A stretch of 11,380 nt of DNA from positions 1 to 11,380 of the forward strand of contig JBOGIQ010000193.1 in assembly GCA_050742535.1 (NCBI GenBank). The letters are read 5' to 3'. The DNA comes from Gp6-AA40 sp050742535. GTDB taxonomy: Bacteria; Acidobacteriota; Vicinamibacteria; Vicinamibacterales; UBA2999. The notes beneath the pieces were generated by a model. That model was not told where the DNA came from and searched no databases. It saw only the letters and a program-made list of their open reading frames with translations. Numbering within the stretch: the stretch's first letter is position 1; the number at the start of each line of letters is the position of its first letter. Positions 1-7,436 of this stretch are shown piece after piece. Made by a program: the position numbers and the translations under genes.

Positions 1-1
1 G

Positions 2-655
2 GTTCTGGCAACACCGCCCCCGGGGCGTGGGCGCACCGGGCTGGTCCCGATCAGCCAGGCCGCTGCGATAAGGGCCGGCAAAGTGCCGATGCCGGCCGGA
101 CCCGCCGGCTGGTTCCCGCCGCCCGTGGCGTTGACCGCGGCGGGACAGGCGGCAGCAGAGGCGTTGCGCAAACGGCCGACGTCGGAGAACCCGCGGCTCT
201 CCTGCCAGCCCACGAGCATCCTGTTCGACTGGGTATTCGACGGCGCGATCGGCCGCATCACACAGAGCGCGAACGTCATCAAGATGGAATATGGCGTCGG
301 CCTGACGCGGACCGTGCACATGAACATGAAAGCGCACCCGGCGAAGATCGCGCCGAGCCGCGCCGGTCATTCGATTGGCCGCTGGGACGGCGATACCCTC
401 GTCGTCGACACTGTCGGCTTCCTGCCCGGCAGCCTGACGGGCAACCTCCCGCACAGCAGCAAACTGCACATCGTCGAGCGCTTCACGCTGAATCCCACAA
501 CGCTCGAGCTCACCCGCGACATCCTCGCCGAGGATCCCGAATACTTCGTGGACAAGTACGTGGATTCCGACAGCGTCCTGCCGGCGGATGCGCCGTTCAA
601 GGTCGAGGCGTGCAAGGAGCTCGCGCCGGAGTATCAGCAAACCGGGCGGAAGTGA
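2..655 (+). CDS. Hypothetical protein with GRWDGDTLVVDT motif, 5' end missing
   Basis: The frame is open from the left edge to a TGA at 653-655, so 217 residues are visible and the start lies outside the window. An internal ATG at 83 exists, but the frame upstream of it has no stop and reads as ordinary protein, so 83 is probably not the start. The core contains RTVHMNMKAHP, then GHSIGRWDGDTLVVDTVGF, then LHIVERFTLNPTTLELTRDI and a closing EDPEYFVDKY segment. This resembles a widespread group of exported, mostly beta-strand proteins from Acidobacteria and Proteobacteria that share a 'GRW(E/D)GDTLVVD...LHVVERF...EDP' pattern and usually carry only a hypothetical label. No catalytic residues can be assigned. 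The stop lies 85 nt before the next gene, which appears to have its own promoter region. The reading frame is secure; the function is unknown. Confidence 0.8.
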   Translation, partial: VLATPPPGRGRTGLVPISQAAAIRAGKVPMPAGPAGWFPPPVALTAAGQAAAEALRKRPTSENPRLSCQPTSILFDWVFDGAIGRITQSANVIKMEYGVGLTRTVHMNMKAHPAKIAPSRAGHSIGRWDGDTLVVDTVGFLPGSLTGNLPHSSKLHIVERFTLNPTTLELTRDILAEDPEYFVDKYVDSDSVLPADAPFKVEACKELAPEYQQTGRK

Positions 656-701
656 GAGGGCTGTCGCGGGCCGGCACGGGAGGCTTGCATTCAAAGAACT
701 T

Positions 702-719
702 TATAAAATAGAGTATCTT
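702..719 (+). promoter_or_regulatory. AT-rich stretch, possible promoter of the TIGR03435 gene
   Basis: An A/T-rich island (TATAAAATAGAGTATCTT) stands out in otherwise GC-rich DNA just upstream of the start at 741. TATAAA (702-707) and TAAAAT (704-709) look like -10 elements, but no good -35 lies 16-18 nt upstream of them. TTGCAT (685-690) with TAGAGT (709-714) gives an 18-nt spacer with weak matches. The location suggests a promoter; the exact boxes are uncertain. Confidence 0.35.
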
Positions 720-740
720 GGGCTGATGGAGAGACGCAGC

Positions 741-1592
741 ATGAGATACATCCAGTGTCTGGTTCTGGCGGCCGCCGTGATTGCCGGTAGCGCGCAGGGC
801 CAGGCGCGGCAATCGCCGCCGCCGTCCTTCGAGGTCGCCAGCGTCAAACCGAACGTGGACGGACCGGGGAAGATGCAGACCGTCACGCGTCCTGGCGGCG
901 TGTTCCTGGCGGTGAACACGCCGCTGCGGCTGCTCATCGCCGACGCGTACATCGGCAACCAGCCCGGAGCGATCGACCGCATCGTCGGCGGGCCCGAGTG
1001 GGTCCAGTCGGCGCGCTACGACATCACCGCGAAAGCGGCGCGGGAGTTTCGTCCCACGCCACCAGGCCCGCCCGCGGAAATGCTCCTGATGATTCGGTCG
1101 CTGCTCGAAGATCGCTTCAAGCTGAAAGTGCACCGCGAGCCCAGGGAGCTCCCCGCCTACGAGCTGGTCGTCATACGCCCGGGCGCCGCAGGGCTCCGCA
1201 AGTCGGACGTCGACTGTGACGCGCTGTTCGCGGCAGGCCAGGTGACTCGGCCCGAGGCCGGCATCCGTCCACGGTGCGGAGTGAGCAATGGTCCTGTCGG
1301 TCCGACCGGCGACATCGGGCTGATCGCGGGCGCGTTCTCGATGTCACAGTTCGCCCAGTTCCTGCAGCGACTGGGGCGGCCCGTGATCGACAAGACCGGG
1401 CTGACCGGCCGGTACGATTTCGACCTCGTCTTCGCGCCGCTGGGGTCTTCGGCGCCTGACGTACCGTCCGATCCGGCGCGGCCGACGATCTTCGTCGCGC
1501 TGGAGGAGCAGTTGGGCCTCAAGCTCCAATCCACGAAAGGGCCGCTCGATGTGATCGTCATCGACAGCATCGAGCAGCCAATTCCGGACTGA
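741..1592 (+). CDS. TIGR03435-family secreted protein
   Basis: This 283-residue protein matches the TIGR03435 'soil-associated' family, which is expanded in Acidobacteria and has no established biochemical function. Diagnostic segments are FEVASVKPN near the mature N-terminus, GPEWV...RYDITAKA, MIRSLLEDRFKLKVHRE followed by ELPAYELVV, the GRPVIDKTGLTGRYDFDL block, and the C-terminal LEEQLGLKLQSTKGPLDVIVID. Residues 1-22 form a signal peptide (MRY, then a hydrophobic stretch ending near GSAQGQA), so the protein is probably exported. The start at 741 is chosen because GGAGAG (728-733) sits about 7 nt upstream and the signal peptide then begins normally. ATG 726 is in frame but has a poorer ribosome site, and the frame further upstream is arginine/serine-rich read-through. 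The length is normal for the family. A lipoprotein hydrolase gene follows after 19 nt. Confidence 0.9.
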   Translation: MRYIQCLVLAAAVIAGSAQGQARQSPPPSFEVASVKPNVDGPGKMQTVTRPGGVFLAVNTPLRLLIADAYIGNQPGAIDRIVGGPEWVQSARYDITAKAAREFRPTPPGPPAEMLLMIRSLLEDRFKLKVHREPRELPAYELVVIRPGAAGLRKSDVDCDALFAAGQVTRPEAGIRPRCGVSNGPVGPTGDIGLIAGAFSMSQFAQFLQRLGRPVIDKTGLTGRYDFDLVFAPLGSSAPDVPSDPARPTIFVALEEQLGLKLQSTKGPLDVIVIDSIEQPIPD

Positions 1593-1611
1593 GAGTTCTC
1601 ACCTGGACGAC

Positions 1612-2439
1612 GTGCGTGTTCACTACGCTGGCCTGTTGGCGCTCTGCGGTCTCTTCGTCGCCGGCTGCAGCATGTCGGCAGCCGATCCGATCTACGGGCG
1701 GAACGGGGAGACACAGTGGATCGATGTGCTCCAGGGAAAGCTGAAGGCTGAGGTCTATTCCGCCAGGCCTCTGAGTGCGCGTCCGACCCTCGTCATTGTC
1801 CTGCACGGCGACCTCTTCGACCCGACACCGAGCTACCAGTACGCGTTCGCCCAAGCCTTGACGCAGGGCTTTGATGCGCCGGTCATGCCGGACGGCGTGC
1901 GCGCGAGGCTGGGCAAGCATGAGCGCGTGGCCGACGTTGTCGCCGCCGGGTTCCTGCGACCCGGGTACACGGACAACGTGGGCGACCGCTCCGATGGCGA
2001 ACGAGGCGACGCTCGCGGCGACAACTTCACCGCTGACGTGACGGACGCGGTCGCGATGGGCGTCAGAACCCTGAAGGAGCGATTCAGGGCACGCCGAGTG
2101 ATTCTCGTTGGCCATTCGGGCGGCGCCACGATCGCGGCCATCGTGCTTGGCCGGTATCCCGATGTCGCGGATGCCGCGTTATTGGTGGCATGCGGCTGCG
2201 GTGCGACACGAAGCCTTCAACCGCTCGACTTCGCGTCCGGTATTCGTCAGGGGATCACCGTGCGGTTGCTCGTCGGGGACCACGACGAGGTCACGCCACC
2301 GGACTTGTCGCACCGCTATTCTGGTGTTCTGCGGAAGCGCGGAGTGGACGCGGAGGTCACCGTGCTGCCCGGGCTCGGTCATAACATCATGTTCACGTCG
2401 CCGGTATTCGCCGAGGCCGCACGACTGTTGAAGTCGTAG
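1612..2439 (+). CDS. Alpha/beta-hydrolase-fold lipoprotein (putative esterase/lipase)
   Basis: The 275-residue product begins with a lipoprotein signal: hydrophobic residues 5-18 lead to the lipobox VAGC with the lipidated Cys at 19, so it is probably membrane anchored. The body is an alpha/beta hydrolase: strand LVIVLHGD (oxyanion-hole HGD at 65-67), nucleophile elbow GHSGG with Ser169, acid GDHDEVTPP with Asp225, and GLGHN with His257, in canonical order and spacing. It should hydrolyse an ester or similar bond; no substrate can be named. A GVRARLGK...YTDN segment between the oxyanion loop and the elbow is probably a lid or insertion. The start is a GTG with only a weak ribosome site (CTGGACGAC upstream), chosen because it gives the complete lipoprotein signal. 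It follows the TIGR03435 gene after 19 nt, suggesting co-transcription. Its TAG stop lies inside a strong hairpin shared with the convergent receptor gene. Confidence 0.85.
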   Translation: MRVHYAGLLALCGLFVAGCSMSAADPIYGRNGETQWIDVLQGKLKAEVYSARPLSARPTLVIVLHGDLFDPTPSYQYAFAQALTQGFDAPVMPDGVRARLGKHERVADVVAAGFLRPGYTDNVGDRSDGERGDARGDNFTADVTDAVAMGVRTLKERFRARRVILVGHSGGATIAAIVLGRYPDVADAALLVACGCGATRSLQPLDFASGIRQGITVRLLVGDHDEVTPPDLSHRYSGVLRKRGVDAEVTVLPGLGHNIMFTSPVFAEAARLLKS

Positions 2440-2450
2440 GCGGCCTCGGC
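2410..2450. terminator. Strong convergent hairpin over the hydrolase stop codon
   Basis: A perfect 11-nt inverted repeat, GCCGAGGCCGC (2410-2420) and GCGGCCTCGGC (2440-2450), encloses a second perfect 6-nt pair, ACGACT (2421-2426) and AGTCGT (2432-2437), with a GTTGA loop. The only unpaired stem bases are A2438-G2439, which belong to the TAG stop of the hydrolase gene. The 17-bp stem lies 12 nt beyond the receptor stop codon on the other strand, so it can act on transcripts from both sides. On the + strand it is followed by TGTGTCCTTA, only moderately T-rich, so it may act as an intrinsic terminator or as a 3'-end stabiliser. Confidence 0.7.
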
Positions 2451-2462
2451 TGTGTCCTTACC

Positions 2463-5400
2463 TCAGAAGTTGAACTGCAGCGAGAACTGGGCGAACCGGG
2501 GGTTCACCAGGCTGGTCGGCGTACCCCAGGGATTCGTCTGACCAGGCGCGAGATTCTGCGGGAGGATGTAGTCGTCGTTGTAGTCGTCGATCGCGTCGGA
2601 GTTGAACACATTGAAGACGTCCACTCCTATGGTGACGCGGCGATTCTTGAACCGGATGTTCTTCGCGAGCTTGAGGTCGAACAACATGATGCGTTCGCCG
2701 AAGAGCTCGTTGTCGACGAGCACGTTGATGTCCTGTGTCGCCGTGTTCCGGTCTACACCGAAGCAGCCGCGGCCCTCCACCGCAACCGTGCCGGTGCACA
2801 AATCATTCAGCCGTGACACGCTGCCCGGCTCCCAGATCACCTGGCTCTTGTGGACATCCTGCACGTTGACCTCGCGCTCGACCCCGCGGAATCCCTGGAA
2901 GACGCCGCTTACGAGGACATCGATCCACGGGATGACGTAGGCGGCGGTACCGTTGATGCGCGTGTTCCATGGATTCAAGCCGTCGCAGCCACCGCGATAG
3001 TCGCCATCTCTCCCCCGCATGTCCGGATTGTCGAGCGCGGCATGGCACGTGTTCAGGTTGCTGCGGCCCGAGCTCGTACCGCCGTTGAGCCTGAGGCCGC
3101 CGGGTCCGCGCCACACGAAGTTGGTGTCGATGCCGTGCCAGATGCTCCTCCGCTCCTCCATGAACGTCTGCACCTGAGGCCCGGTCGTGGACTGCGGGTT
3201 GTTGATCGAGTTGAGCCCCGTAATCCGGTAACCCCCGCCGCCAGGCAGACGCGGATCCTTAGGCGCGATGTACGAGTAGAAGTGGTAGTCCGGATGCGTG
3301 TAGTTCAGGAACATGTCGTTGCATGACCGGACATCGATGTCAGAGTTGAAGCGATCGCAGCCCTGGCCGAGCCGGTCGGTCACCGTCACGTTGGAGGTCT
3401 TCCGGCGATTCCACGTCACTTCGACGGAGAGCCGCGGCAGAAGCTCGTGCTGGATGCCGAGCGTTGACTGCCACCGGTAGTCGCGACGGCCCCACCCTTC
3501 GACGAGCGACCCGCCGTAGGCCTGGCAATACTCCAGCACCTCCGGGCGCACGCCGAAGTTCAGGCCGCACTGGGTGAGCGCCAGTCCGGGCAGATTGCCT
3601 TCCGCGTCGAGCGCGAATGGACTCCTGCCGAACCGCAGCGTGTCGGACGTGGCCGTGAAACTGGGACACTCCGCTCCGCCGGATACCACGTTAGGATTTG
3701 GAACCCCGTTCGCCTGCCGGCGGCGCGCCTCGGTCAACATGAACCCGATGTTGCAATCGACGATGCGATTGCCGTTGAGGTCGTCCCAGTTCACCGTGAC
3801 CGTGTTTGCCGTCCGCCGCGCCGGGTTGGCGGCGGCGTAGACGCCGCTGAGCGCCGCCTGTCCCAGGTACTTGCCATAGCTGAACTTGACGGCCGTGCGG
3901 CCATTGCCGAACAGGTCATAGACGGCGCCCCAGCGCGGCGACAGGTCGTTGAAGGAGACGCCGTCGTGCTCCCCGGTGCAGTAGGCCAGGTCCGCGGGCA
4001 CGAACACGTCCGCATCGACGCAGGTCGAGTCGTAGCTGCTGGTCGCGCGGTCGTAGCGCACTGCGCCGCTCAGCGTGAGCCGCTTGAACGTCCACTGGTC
4101 CTGCACGAAGAAGGCGTGGGTGTTGAGCTGCTCGGCCACCCGCCCATCACCCGTATTGATGACGACGCTGGCCGGGCGCGGGCGGCGGAAGTAGTTGTTC
4201 CGCTCCTCGAACGAGGTGAACTGCGGCCCGACGAACTGGTTGCCGAGATGCGTGTTGCCGCAGGCGGTGAGCGCCGGGTTGACGAAGGGGTTGCAGACGT
4301 TGACGCTCGGCTGCGTGTAGTTGTACGTCATCCGCGGGTCGTTGGCCGCGTTGTGCAGCGCCTGCGCGATGATGGCGCCGTCGTAGCCGATCTTGATGTT
4401 GTGCGTCCCGGTGACGTAGGACGCCGACGCGTTCATCCGGACGTTATCCGAGTCGATCAGCTGCGCGCGCGATCCAGTTCCGATCAGCTCCGTGTTGAGC
4501 GACCCCGACGCGAGCGCGGCGAAGCCGCCGCCGGCAGTGGCGTTCACCCGTGGCGCCACGGCGTCACCGCCCGCGGTGGTCCCGATCTCGGACACTCTGG
4601 GAATCTCCCGCGGATTTCTCCACTCCAGGTGCCTGTCGGTGTGATTGTCCTGTACGGTAATCGAGGCGCCCGCTTCCAGCAGGATGCGGTTGCTGAACGG
4701 ATTGGTCCACGAGTACTGCTGCAGGCGGTTCGGCTTCACCTGCACCGACCACCACGCCTCGGGCGCGACGAAGGTCGCCACCATGCCGTGGCAGGGATCC
4801 TGGCAGAAGTTCTGCTCGTCCCAGAAGACGTTGAACTTGTTCTTCTGGGTCGCCTGCCAGGTGAAGCGGCCGTTCACGTTCTGCCAGCGGTTCGTATACG
4901 AGAGCACGCCCGCCGGGCGATCGGGCTGATAGTTGTAGCCCCATTTGCCATAGTGGAGGTTGGGGTAGAACTCGCCCCCGCCGGGGACCTGCTCTTTGCC
5001 CTGATCCCGCGCCACCGAGTGGAACCACAGCCGATCGCGGAGAATCGGACCGCCGTAGGCGCCCGACACGTCGTAGTTGTACTTGATCGGGTTGGTGACG
5101 GTGATGCTCGGGTAGGCCTCGTTGTTCCTTCCGAACCACGACTCGTTGGAGTAGGTCGTGTTGAAGTTTCCGGCGTAGCGGTTCCCCCCGGTTCGCGGCA
5201 CGATGTTGATCGTGGCGCCACCTGTCTCCGACTCGCCGAGCGCACCCGAGAGCTGGATGGAAATCTCCTGGGCGTTCGCGATATCCGCCATGTACCCGCC
5301 GAGCAAGCCGACGATCGGCCCGCCGGCCACGCTCTGCGTCAGGCTCGCGTTGGAATTGAGGACCATTCCGTTGACCTTGACCTGGCCCTGCGAGGTCAGG

Positions 5401-5999
5401 AGTGAGCCGCCCAGCTCTTCTCCCTGATCGAAGGCCTGGACGGCCGGACTGCAGAACGTCCCCACGCCACCGTTGCAGATGCCATACGCCGTGCCGGGTC
5501 GATAAGAAGAGCCGATTCCCGGCGTAAGCTGCAACAGGCTGACGATGTTGCGCGACGTCGGCAGCTCCTGCAGCTGCTCGCCCGAGAAGGTGATCGCCTG
5601 TCGCGCATTCTGCACGTCGACGACCGGCGAGTCGGCCCTCACCGCCACCGTCTCCTGGAAATTACCGACGCCCAGCGCCGGGCTGACGTTGGCGGTGAAC
5701 CCGCTCGTCAGCACGACGTTGTCGCGCTGCTGCTTTTGGAACCCGCTCAGGGTGAACACGACGGTGTAGGTACCGATTGGCAGGTTCGTGATGCGGTACT
5801 GCCCGAGGTTGTCGGAGACGGTGCTTCGGACGCCAATCAACGCCGGGCTCGTCGCCTCGACCGTGACCCCGGGCAACACCGCGTCCTGCGCGTCGCGGAT
5901 CGTGCCGGCAATTGTCCCCTCCTGGGCCAATGCGGTGGTTGGGATCATCAGCAGACACGCCGCTAGCAGGGTATATCTCGCTCTCCTCGACTGCAGCAT
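2463..5999 (-). CDS. TonB-dependent receptor, Oar-like, with carboxypeptidase-regulatory-like domain
   Basis: This 1178-residue outer-membrane protein starts with a signal peptide (residues 1-25, RRAR then a hydrophobic core ending ALA before Gln26). Next comes a CarboxypepD_reg-like/Cna-B-type beta domain (about 28-110; GTIAGTIRDAQDAVLPGVTV and DNLGQYRITNLPIGTYTV). A plug domain begins around 120-130 and includes QLQELPTSRNIVSLLQLTPG. The rest is a long beta-barrel ending in QFSLQFNF, with the C-terminal Phe expected for BAM insertion. Proteins of this type take up or bind large substrates using TonB; the substrate is not readable here. The start at 5999 is preferred over an in-frame ATG at 6074 because GAGGGGGA lies 5-6 nt upstream of 5999, the signal peptide then starts normally, and the likely -10 box overlaps position 6074. 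The mature protein has 18 cysteines in nine close pairs. The gene converges on the hydrolase gene with a 23-nt gap. Confidence 0.92.
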   Translation of the reverse strand: MLQSRRARYTLLAACLLMIPTTALAQEGTIAGTIRDAQDAVLPGVTVEATSPALIGVRSTVSDNLGQYRITNLPIGTYTVVFTLSGFQKQQRDNVVLTSGFTANVSPALGVGNFQETVAVRADSPVVDVQNARQAITFSGEQLQELPTSRNIVSLLQLTPGIGSSYRPGTAYGICNGGVGTFCSPAVQAFDQGEELGGSLLTSQGQVKVNGMVLNSNASLTQSVAGGPIVGLLGGYMADIANAQEISIQLSGALGESETGGATINIVPRTGGNRYAGNFNTTYSNESWFGRNNEAYPSITVTNPIKYNYDVSGAYGGPILRDRLWFHSVARDQGKEQVPGGGEFYPNLHYGKWGYNYQPDRPAGVLSYTNRWQNVNGRFTWQATQKNKFNVFWDEQNFCQDPCHGMVATFVAPEAWWSVQVKPNRLQQYSWTNPFSNRILLEAGASITVQDNHTDRHLEWRNPREIPRVSEIGTTAGGDAVAPRVNATAGGGFAALASGSLNTELIGTGSRAQLIDSDNVRMNASASYVTGTHNIKIGYDGAIIAQALHNAANDPRMTYNYTQPSVNVCNPFVNPALTACGNTHLGNQFVGPQFTSFEERNNYFRRPRPASVVINTGDGRVAEQLNTHAFFVQDQWTFKRLTLSGAVRYDRATSSYDSTCVDADVFVPADLAYCTGEHDGVSFNDLSPRWGAVYDLFGNGRTAVKFSYGKYLGQAALSGVYAAANPARRTANTVTVNWDDLNGNRIVDCNIGFMLTEARRRQANGVPNPNVVSGGAECPSFTATSDTLRFGRSPFALDAEGNLPGLALTQCGLNFGVRPEVLEYCQAYGGSLVEGWGRRDYRWQSTLGIQHELLPRLSVEVTWNRRKTSNVTVTDRLGQGCDRFNSDIDVRSCNDMFLNYTHPDYHFYSYIAPKDPRLPGGGGYRITGLNSINNPQSTTGPQVQTFMEERRSIWHGIDTNFVWRGPGGLRLNGGTSSGRSNLNTCHAALDNPDMRGRDGDYRGGCDGLNPWNTRINGTAAYVIPWIDVLVSGVFQGFRGVEREVNVQDVHKSQVIWEPGSVSRLNDLCTGTVAVEGRGCFGVDRNTATQDINVLVDNELFGERIMLFDLKLAKNIRFKNRRVTIGVDVFNVFNSDAIDDYNDDYILPQNLAPGQTNPWGTPTSLVNPRFAQFSLQFNF

Positions 6000-6073
6000 A
6001 GAAGTCCCCCTCGCCATGATTAATGGACGACGAAACGCGTCACCGACCCACCACGCTGGGCACGCGGGCGCCA

Positions 6074-6103
6074 CGTATACGCCTCCCCCGCACGGTTTGT
6101 CAA
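6074..6103 (-). promoter_or_regulatory. Sigma70-like promoter of the TonB-dependent receptor
   Basis: Read on the minus strand, a perfect -35 TTGACA (6098-6103) is followed after 18 nt by TATACG (6074-6079). This predicts a transcript start near 6067 and a 5' leader of about 68 nt before the ATG at 5999. The -10 box overlaps the upstream in-frame ATG at 6074, which argues against that start. No other good promoter was found in the divergent region 6000-6291. Confidence 0.6.
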
Positions 6104-6291
6104 TGAGCGCGATCGATCCTTGCTCGTCTATGACTGCGCAGGGAATCGCCGCTTGACCCCCATACGGTTACGCCGAGCGTAGAATTCGCAGCACCTGACG
6201 CTCCCGCCAGGTCGTCAGCGCCTGAAAGAGGGGATATTGCCGCCGGCGGATCGTTAGAAGGATTGAGTGCCGCCGTGGAACGAGGTGCAAC

Positions 6292-6771
6292 ATGGCCAGC
6301 GAGTGGCATCGCAGACAACAGCGTGAGCGGGAACTGCGTCTCATCAACAAGCAGAACCGGACCCGCGCGAAGCTGAGCGAGCTGAATGCGAGAATCCGTC
6401 AGGCCGAGCGCGCGGAGCGGCAGGATGCCCGTGTGGAGGTGCTCGACGAAGTCGTGGCGGCGAAGGCCGAAGCCATGAGCGCCATCGACGCCTGTCCGTT
6501 CCCGGAAGGTTCGCCATATAAGCGCGAGTGGCAACGCGAGCTCACGGGCATCCTCCTGACCTCGGACCATGGCGAGGCGCGGTTGAAGAATCTTCGCGAT
6601 CGGGTAAGGGCGTGTCGCGCAGATTGCGATCTCAGCCGTGTGGGTGGGTTCGCGACGGCAATGTATGGCGAACAGGAGGCCGCAACACGACGCAGGTTGA
6701 ACTGGCGCCTCGAAATCGTCGAAATGAGACTCGACAAACTCATTCGGCTCGCGTGGTTCGCGCGGCGCTGA
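6292..6771 (+). CDS. Charged coiled-coil-like protein of unknown function
   Basis: I do not recognise this 159-residue product. Residues 5-62 are rich in Arg, Glu, Gln and Ala with leucines and isoleucines at helix-like spacing (RERELRLINK, LSELNARIRQAERAE), suggesting a long amphipathic helix or coiled coil. A second helical stretch is at about 124-157 (RRRLNWRLEIVEMRLDKLIRL). Between them lie Cys68, a PFPEGSPYKREWQRELTGILL segment, and Cys108/Cys112. There is no signal peptide or membrane segment, so it is probably cytoplasmic. The ATG at 6292 has a GAGGTG ribosome site 4 nt upstream, and third positions are G/C-rich, as expected for a real gene here. It is divergent from the receptor and converges on the VOC gene with a 20-nt gap. 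A longer antisense frame over the same DNA has no recognisable motif and is taken as a shadow. Confidence 0.6.
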   Translation: MASEWHRRQQRERELRLINKQNRTRAKLSELNARIRQAERAERQDARVEVLDEVVAAKAEAMSAIDACPFPEGSPYKREWQRELTGILLTSDHGEARLKNLRDRVRACRADCDLSRVGGFATAMYGEQEAATRRRLNWRLEIVEMRLDKLIRLAWFARR

Positions 6772-6791
6772 CCTGCGTCGCCAGACATTTC

Positions 6792-7157
6792 TTACGGCGG
6801 TGCGCTGAGCGCGAAGACGTTGCCTTCGGGATCGACCGCGTCGGTGCCGCCCCACGGGCGCTGGAGAAGCGGCAGGCCCATCGCGGTAATTCTCTCGAGG
6901 GTCGAGTGGACGTCGCGCACGATGAAGGTGAGCTTGATGCCCCCTTGCTCGCGCGGCCGCGGCGGCGAGTCGATGTGAATGCCCGCTGCGAGTGCCGGCG
7001 GAATGGCGTGCAGCGAGAATCGCGCACCGTTGCCGTTGAACTCCACCCAATTGTCCACGCGTGTATCCTCGACGGGCTGGAGCTGCAGGATGTCGCGATA
7101 GAACGCCGTCATCCGATCGAGATCCTTTACGAACAGCATCGCTCCGCCGAGTTGCAT
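6792..7157 (-). CDS. VOC / glyoxalase-fold protein
   Basis: The 121-residue product has the vicinal oxygen chelate layout: a first module (about 3-56) with AMLFVKDLDRMTAFYRDIL then WVEFNGNGARFSLHAIP, and a second module (about 72-120) with GIKLTFIVRDVHSTLERITAMG and the family signature VDPEGNVFALS. The family covers glyoxalases, dioxygenases, antibiotic-binding proteins and many small uncharacterised members; the specific reaction cannot be inferred. The length fits a single-subunit dimeric VOC protein. The ATG at 7157 has a good AGGAAG ribosome site 5 nt upstream. It is divergent from the permease gene that follows and converges on the 159-residue protein gene. It looks complete and intact. 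Confidence 0.88.
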   Translation of the reverse strand: MQLGGAMLFVKDLDRMTAFYRDILQLQPVEDTRVDNWVEFNGNGARFSLHAIPPALAAGIHIDSPPRPREQGGIKLTFIVRDVHSTLERITAMGLPLLQRPWGGTDAVDPEGNVFALSAPP

Positions 7158-7436
7158 CGCTACTTCCTGTTTTCGAGTTGCGCCAACACCGTGCTGACGC
7201 AGTCCAATACTGGCACGGCTGCCGCAGCTCCAGCGGGCTGTCTTTCGTTGTCAGCATGCGCTACGGCTCGCGGCCGGCCGTTCTGACGACGGCCCGGATT
7301 CCACCGAGTTTGTAAACGAACACCCCCGTCCCAGCGGCGAACAATGCGCCGACTCGGCGCGCCGTTTTGTGGCATGTTTCGTCGGCACCGGTTGGCATAC
7401 CGCTTGATCTGGAGGCCCTGGATCCGGCGAGGACAC

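Noticed and set aside
588..740. N-terminal extension of the TIGR03435 gene back to 588
   Set aside because: It overlaps the end of the preceding gene, is Arg/Ser-rich, and would bury the signal peptide. ATG 741 has a good ribosome site.
3966..5405. Long open frame of 479 codons on the + strand opposite the TonB-dependent receptor
   Set aside because: It is antisense to a well-supported receptor, is rich in Arg/Val/Gly/His, and shows no domain or ribosome site. High-GC DNA commonly gives such shadow frames.
6153..6185. TTGACC and TAGAAT as a promoter for the 159-residue protein gene
   Set aside because: The two boxes are individually good, but the spacer is 21 nt, too long for a usual sigma70 promoter.
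6195..6218. Inverted repeat CTGACG/CGTCAG with a 12-nt loop upstream of the 159-residue protein gene
   Set aside because: Six-base arms with a long loop occur easily by chance in GC-rich DNA; nothing ties it to a regulator.
6100..7257. Open frame of 385 codons on the - strand covering the VOC gene and the region opposite the 159-residue protein
   Set aside because: It overlaps the VOC gene in another frame and has low-complexity, Arg/Ala-rich sequence with no motif. The VOC frame has both family signatures and a good ribosome site.
7344..7436. N-terminal extension of the first permease back to 7344
   Set aside because: It adds an Arg-rich stretch unlike the soluble N-terminal region of ADOP permeases and has no ribosome site; ATG 7437 does.
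7158..7436. Divergent 279-nt region between the VOC and first permease genes, searched for promoters or small genes
   Set aside because: TGTAAA at 7311-7316 has no matching -35, and no convincing small gene, RNA or repeat was found, although promoters for both genes should lie here.
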